Program-made: the position numbers and the translations under genes
Shown: positions 60,222 through 64,000 of the stretch, piece by piece
How positions within the stretch are numbered: position 1 is the stretch's first letter
Layout of the letters: the number at the start of each line of letters is the position of its first letter
DNA from: Pedobacter panaciterrae
Lineage (GTDB): Bacteria; Bacteroidota; Bacteroidia; Sphingobacteriales; Sphingobacteriaceae
Length of the DNA: 64,000 bases
Direction of reading: 5' to 3'
Assembly (NCBI RefSeq): GCF_001636695.1
Contig: NZ_LGEL01000015.1
Span: forward strand, 1 to 64,000
The notes under the pieces: model-generated
The model's database searches: none
Told to the model about the DNA's origin: nothing
The model's input: the letters and a program-made list of their open reading frames with translations, nothing else

Positions 60222-61874
60222 ATGAAATCCATATATAAACTATATTTCATCTCATTTATCCTTTGCAGCATCTTTATCTCTGCCTGTAAAAAGGATTACC
60301 TTAGCAGAACTCCTATTAATATCATTTCAGAAGGCGAGGTTTTTAAAGATGAAGGCTTAACCCAGGCTTATCTATACAATATTTACGATTACCTGCCAGT
60401 AGGTTATGGTCTTCACATTTCTAATGGTGTACAAACTTTATCAGGCTTAGGCATCACTGATCTTTTGGATGGCAGTACAGATTTGCTTCGCTCACCTTCC
60501 TCCTGGAATGAAAGTAATGGGGTTATGATTCCTGGTCTTTTATCTGCAAATTACAACCCGTTGGAAAACTGGGGCCGTAATTATGAGGGTATAAGAAAAA
60601 CAAATAATTTTCTTTTCAATGTTCAAAAAGGTGGCCTTACTGATGCTTTCAAATCGCGTGTACTTGCTGAAGCCCGTTTCTTAAGGGCTTACCTTTATTT
60701 TGATCTCGTAAGAAGGTATAGTGATGTTCCGTTGATTACCAAATTACAGCCTTTTGATCAATTGGATTCCATTATGGTTCCAAGAACTCCATCTGCTGAT
60801 GTTTATAAGTTTATTGATAAGGAATTGTCAGAAGCTTCTGAGCTACTTCCTTCAGCAAAAGATTTATCAGGTGCAGAGCTGGGCAGGGCAACCAAAGAAG
60901 CTGCATGGGCACTTAATGGCAGAGCACAGCTGTTTGCTAAAAACTATGCACGTTCTGCTTTATTCTCTAAAAAAGTGATCGATGGACAGGCATTTCAACT
61001 TAATGGTAATTATAATGCCTTATTCCAGTCGCACGGTGGTGATAAAGAAGTAATATTTGAGATTTTGTTTGATGGAGTGAATAAAGGGCATGCCTTTGAT
61101 AATTTGTTTTTACCGCCAAGTATAGACAATGGCTGGGGTTCTCAAACTTTGCCTACTCAGGAAATGGTTAATTCTTACGAAATGATTAATGGGAAATCTA
61201 TTGATGATCCAACCTCTGGTTATGATGCTGAAAACCCATACATAAATCGTGATAAACGTTTTGAGGCAAGTATTGTTCACGATGGTTCTGTTGTAAAAGG
61301 GAAAATAATTAATACTGGTTTTCAGCAGCCGGATGATGGTTTGATGTTGGAAGGTCGTACCATAACAGGCTATTACATACGTAAATTTATTGATGAAAGC
61401 CTTCCTTTCTCAAGTTTGGTGTTTGGAAAAAGTTTAACAAGTTGGAAGGAATTTCGCCTTGCTGAGGTACTCCTGAATTATGCAGAAGCACAAAACGAAG
61501 TTTCCGGACCAGATGCATCGGTTCTTGAGGCAATTAATCAGGTACGTTCCCGTGCAGGTTTACCAGGTTTACAAAATGTAGCAGGTAAAGACGATATGTT
61601 TAAACGTATTGTTCAGGAAAGAAAGGTAGAACTTGCATTTGAAGGACACCGCTTCTGGGATCTTCGTCGCTGGGGAATGGCTGAATCTGTGCTGAACAAC
61701 AAATTTTTCCATGGTATGAAAATTACTAAAGACGGTGCAGGTAAATCAGTATATACCTTGTTTGAATTAAATATGGTTCCAAAACAGGTGTATCTGCCTA
61801 AGTTCAATTTTATGCCGATTAATCAGGGCGAATTGAATAAAAACCCTAAACTGACTCAAAATCAAGGTTACTAA
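60222..61874 (+). CDS. SusD/RagB-type outer-membrane lipoprotein (locus 2)
   Basis: Surface glycan-binding lipoprotein of 550 residues, partner of the SusC protein 11 bases upstream. Lipobox FISAC (Cys about 22), TPR-like N-terminal region (SRVLAEARFLRAYLYFDLVR near 144-163), and SusD C-terminal domain with AINQVRSRAGLPGL and IVQERKVELAFEGHRFWDLR near 465-485 are all present. The length is within the SusD range. The next gene starts after a single base. Confidence 0.94.
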   Translation: MKSIYKLYFISFILCSIFISACKKDYLSRTPINIISEGEVFKDEGLTQAYLYNIYDYLPVGYGLHISNGVQTLSGLGITDLLDGSTDLLRSPSSWNESNGVMIPGLLSANYNPLENWGRNYEGIRKTNNFLFNVQKGGLTDAFKSRVLAEARFLRAYLYFDLVRRYSDVPLITKLQPFDQLDSIMVPRTPSADVYKFIDKELSEASELLPSAKDLSGAELGRATKEAAWALNGRAQLFAKNYARSALFSKKVIDGQAFQLNGNYNALFQSHGGDKEVIFEILFDGVNKGHAFDNLFLPPSIDNGWGSQTLPTQEMVNSYEMINGKSIDDPTSGYDAENPYINRDKRFEASIVHDGSVVKGKIINTGFQQPDDGLMLEGRTITGYYIRKFIDESLPFSSLVFGKSLTSWKEFRLAEVLLNYAEAQNEVSGPDASVLEAINQVRSRAGLPGLQNVAGKDDMFKRIVQERKVELAFEGHRFWDLRRWGMAESVLNNKFFHGMKITKDGAGKSVYTLFELNMVPKQVYLPKFNFMPINQGELNKNPKLTQNQGY

Positions 61875-61902
61875 AATGATTAGTTCATTAAGTTTTGTCA
61901 TT

Positions 61903-63477
61903 ATGAAAAAGAATATCATATTTTATTGCTTTGTTGCGTTTGTATCTTTCTCTTGTAAAAGAAGCGAAAGTACAGAAGCGGTTGTTGTACCAGTGGTAAC
62001 TGCCGATAACACTATTTATTATGTTGATGCGGATAATGGTAGTGATACTAATACCGGTACTTCCGAGAGTACGGCTTGGAAAACAATAACCAAGGTCAAT
62101 GCCACAACTTTTAAGCCAGGGAATAGCATCTTGCTTAAATCTGGTGGCATCTGGAATGCCCAATTGTATCCTAAGGGATCGGGTAGCGCTACGGATCCTA
62201 TAAAAATTAGCTCTTATGGTACCGGAGCAAAACCTAAGGTTTTTTTAAGTGGAACTGTAGGTGCTCCGGTGTATTTGTTTAATCAATCGAACTGGATCAT
62301 TGAAAACCTGGAAGTTTCAAATTACAGCGCCACCCGTGGTGATATATTCCGTCAGGGCATTTTTATTCAGAACACAGGTGGTGGAGTTACCAGTAACATC
62401 ACCATTCGCAATAATTACGTTCATGCCATTTCAGGTAGTTTCAGATATGCGGGTTTTGATCCTCATGCTTTTGGCGGGATATGCGTTGTGACTACAGGAA
62501 CTGCGGGTACAGATCGGTTCGACAAGGTAACCATTGAAGGAAATATTGTTGAAGATGCTGGCCGCACAGGAATTGTAGTATGGGACAATGTATGGGAAGC
62601 TAATGGGCATGCATCCACAAATGTGAAGGTGCAGAACAATTCAGTAAAAGATATTGACAGTGATGGAATCCTGGTATTTGGATGTGAAGGCGCACTGATA
62701 GATCATAATGTCGCCAACAATTGCGGCCGCTATCGCGAAGACGGGCAATTTAATGGCACCGCTGCTATTTGGCCTACACGTGGCCGTAATTGTATTACCC
62801 AATTTAATGAAGCCTTTAATACCCAGGCTTTAGATGGTAATGCCGATGGCCAGGGTTTTGATATGGATATCGATTCTTATAATTTTGTAATGCAGTACAA
62901 TTATAGTCATGATAATGCCGGTGGTTTTATGCTTATACTGGATGCTTCCAATTCGGTAAACAGTATAGTAAGGTATAATATCAGTCAGAATGACCATCGT
63001 ACTATCTTTACTTTTGCAGGAGGTATAACCCCTGGAACCAGAATTTATAATAATACAATTTATATTAAATCCGGACTAAATACCAATATTATTGACCATT
63101 CCTGGGATGATGGAGGAGGTAAAGGTGATCTAAACCAGACTTACTATTTCAAGAACAATATTATCTATAATCAGGGAAGTGGAAATTATATAATTCCGGG
63201 AACTTTAGGTGTATTTGATTACAATACCTTTTATGGTAATCATCCTTCAGGGGAGCCTGCTGATTTGAATAAGCTTACTACAGATCCTTTATTTGTGAAC
63301 GCAGGAAGCGGCCTTAATGGTATCAATACTCTTAATGGGTACCGTTTATCAGTCGGTTCACCAGCGCTGAATTCTGGTGCGGTAATTCCGGATAACGGTG
63401 GTAAAGATTACTATGGAAATGTGGTTTCGTCTACCAGTCAACCTAACCGGGGAGCATATAATGGTGCCGGTTTGTAA
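61903..63477 (+). CDS. Right-handed parallel beta-helix lipoprotein
   Basis: Predicted exported lipoprotein of 524 residues from the ATG at 61903, which places the signal directly before lipobox FVSFSC (Cys about 18). The ATG at 61876 would add nine residues. After a DUF1565-like start (IYYVDADNGSDTNTGTSEST) come repeated beta-helix coils (NITIRNNYVHAISGSFRYAG, VQNNSVKDIDSDGILVFG), and a C-terminal segment typical of choice-of-anchor-Q beta-helix proteins (SVGSPALNSGAVIPDNGGKD). It may be a polysaccharide lyase or glycan-binding protein; no lyase catalytic set can be assigned from sequence alone. Confidence 0.85.
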   Translation: MKKNIIFYCFVAFVSFSCKRSESTEAVVVPVVTADNTIYYVDADNGSDTNTGTSESTAWKTITKVNATTFKPGNSILLKSGGIWNAQLYPKGSGSATDPIKISSYGTGAKPKVFLSGTVGAPVYLFNQSNWIIENLEVSNYSATRGDIFRQGIFIQNTGGGVTSNITIRNNYVHAISGSFRYAGFDPHAFGGICVVTTGTAGTDRFDKVTIEGNIVEDAGRTGIVVWDNVWEANGHASTNVKVQNNSVKDIDSDGILVFGCEGALIDHNVANNCGRYREDGQFNGTAAIWPTRGRNCITQFNEAFNTQALDGNADGQGFDMDIDSYNFVMQYNYSHDNAGGFMLILDASNSVNSIVRYNISQNDHRTIFTFAGGITPGTRIYNNTIYIKSGLNTNIIDHSWDDGGGKGDLNQTYYFKNNIIYNQGSGNYIIPGTLGVFDYNTFYGNHPSGEPADLNKLTTDPLFVNAGSGLNGINTLNGYRLSVGSPALNSGAVIPDNGGKDYYGNVVSSTSQPNRGAYNGAGL

Positions 63478-64000
63478 TGTGAAAATTAACAAGGAGGGCC
63501 TTTTATATGTCCTCCTTGTTTTATTTTTTGCAATGTGTTTTTCCTGTTCCCATGCTTCAAAAGAAGTGGTCTTTACAGTAAATGACGAATCTATTAGTCT
63601 GGCCCAGTACGAGCAACAGTTGGATAAGGAGAAGTTGATGGTCATCAGTGAGTTTCAAAATAAATACAAGGCTACGTTTGGTCCTGGGTTTTGGACCATG
63701 AATTTTGATGGCGAGATTCCTGCCAATATCTTAAAGCAGCGCGCAGTGGACGCCATTGTAGGTAGCACTATAAAAAAGATGATGGCGCGGGAGATGGGAT
63801 TAGTTAAAAAGATTGGATATGAAGATTTTTTAAAGGAGCTGGATAGTGTAAACAAAGCAAGGGTGGAAGCAGTAAAAGAGGGAAAAGTGATCTATGGACC
63901 AGTAACCTATCAGCTGGAAATGTATTCAGCCTATTATCTGTCTACTTTAGAAAATGCGATTAAAGATAAAATGAGTACACCTGGAAGCACTCCTGATGAA
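63461..64000 (+). CDS. SurA/PpiC-like lipoprotein, cut by the window edge
   Basis: Partial gene: 180 codons are open to the last base. It starts at 63461 inside the end of the beta-helix gene (17-base overlap, other frame). The hydrophobic N-terminus KINKEGLLYVLLVLFFAMCF is followed by SCSHA, a lipoprotein-like end of signal. The mature part FTVNDESISLAQYEQQLDKE resembles the N-terminal helix domain of SurA/PpiC peptidyl-prolyl isomerases and foldases. It would be a periplasmic or envelope folding helper for products of this locus. The C-terminal part, including any parvulin domain, lies outside the window. No other start is clearly better. Confidence 0.6.
   Translation, partial: MVPVCNVKINKEGLLYVLLVLFFAMCFSCSHASKEVVFTVNDESISLAQYEQQLDKEKLMVISEFQNKYKATFGPGFWTMNFDGEIPANILKQRAVDAIVGSTIKKMMAREMGLVKKIGYEDFLKELDSVNKARVEAVKEGKVIYGPVTYQLEMYSAYYLSTLENAIKDKMSTPGSTPDE

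Noticed and set aside
1-64000. tRNA, rRNA or intact insertion sequences
   Set aside because: None was seen when reading the intergenic regions by eye; a tRNAscan or IS search was not possible here.

Overview
The window looks like chromosomal DNA of a Bacteroidota species in the Sphingobacteriaceae, most probably Pedobacter or a close relative. Evidence: AT-rich sequence, no Shine-Dalgarno-like sites, TAnnTTTG-type -7 promoter elements close to start codons, two SusC/SusD pairs with FecR anti-sigma genes, BlaI/BlaR1 pairs, DUF4290 next to murA, tgt next to an LptF/G permease, and a DUF6266 protein. This assignment rests on gene content only. No rRNA, tRNA, CRISPR array or intact insertion sequence was seen.

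Layout. 0.3-20 kb is mostly housekeeping: EamA transporter, LptF/G permease, tgt, a glycosyltransferase with rsmG, BlaR1/BlaI pair 1, dprA, cystathionine beta-synthase, murA, DUF4290, pcrA, DUF6266, an acyltransferase and two PH-domain membrane proteins. 20-25 kb holds an M20 dipeptidase, BlaR1/BlaI pair 2 and a GH25 lysozyme. 24.5-33.3 kb is a sigma/FecR/SusC/SusD locus followed by a DUF5009 membrane protein and a GNAT acetyltransferase. 33.6-39.8 kb has an OmpA-like lipoprotein and a five-gene sugar-acid operon (lactonase, KDPG/KDPGal aldolase, galactonate dehydratase, MFS transporter, KDGal kinase). 39.8-47.7 kb carries a VOC gene remnant, a small hypothetical gene, a HAD phosphatase, an AsmA-like protein, a dipeptide epimerase, a DUF255 thioredoxin-fold protein and a SlyD-like FKBP. 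47.8-55.2 kb is a compact divergent island that reads as a Zur-controlled zinc-acquisition system. 55.6-64 kb is a second FecR/SusC/SusD locus with a parallel beta-helix lipoprotein and a SurA-like lipoprotein cut off by the window edge.

The most unusual non-coding signal is a family of eight intergenic palindromes. Each has two inverted arms of about 30 bp, and each arm can itself fold as a small hairpin. They resemble REP/BIME elements. At least two arm variants are mixed within single copies, a third has changed in both arms together, and the feet of several copies run into mirrored, locus-specific short tandem repeats (14 bp, 15 bp, 17-18 bp, 24 bp). No transposase for them lies in this window.

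Two regulatory systems can be read directly. The two paralogous blaI promoters share an operator of two 14-bp ACTA-N6-TAGT dyads separated by 6 bp, with the -33 element in the spacer. The zinc island has two facing copies of a TGCAACAMAATTGCR box in the divergent promoter region between merC-like and COG0523 genes. MurA carries Asp in place of the catalytic Cys (predicted fosfomycin insensitivity) and Tgt has lost the three zinc-binding cysteines.
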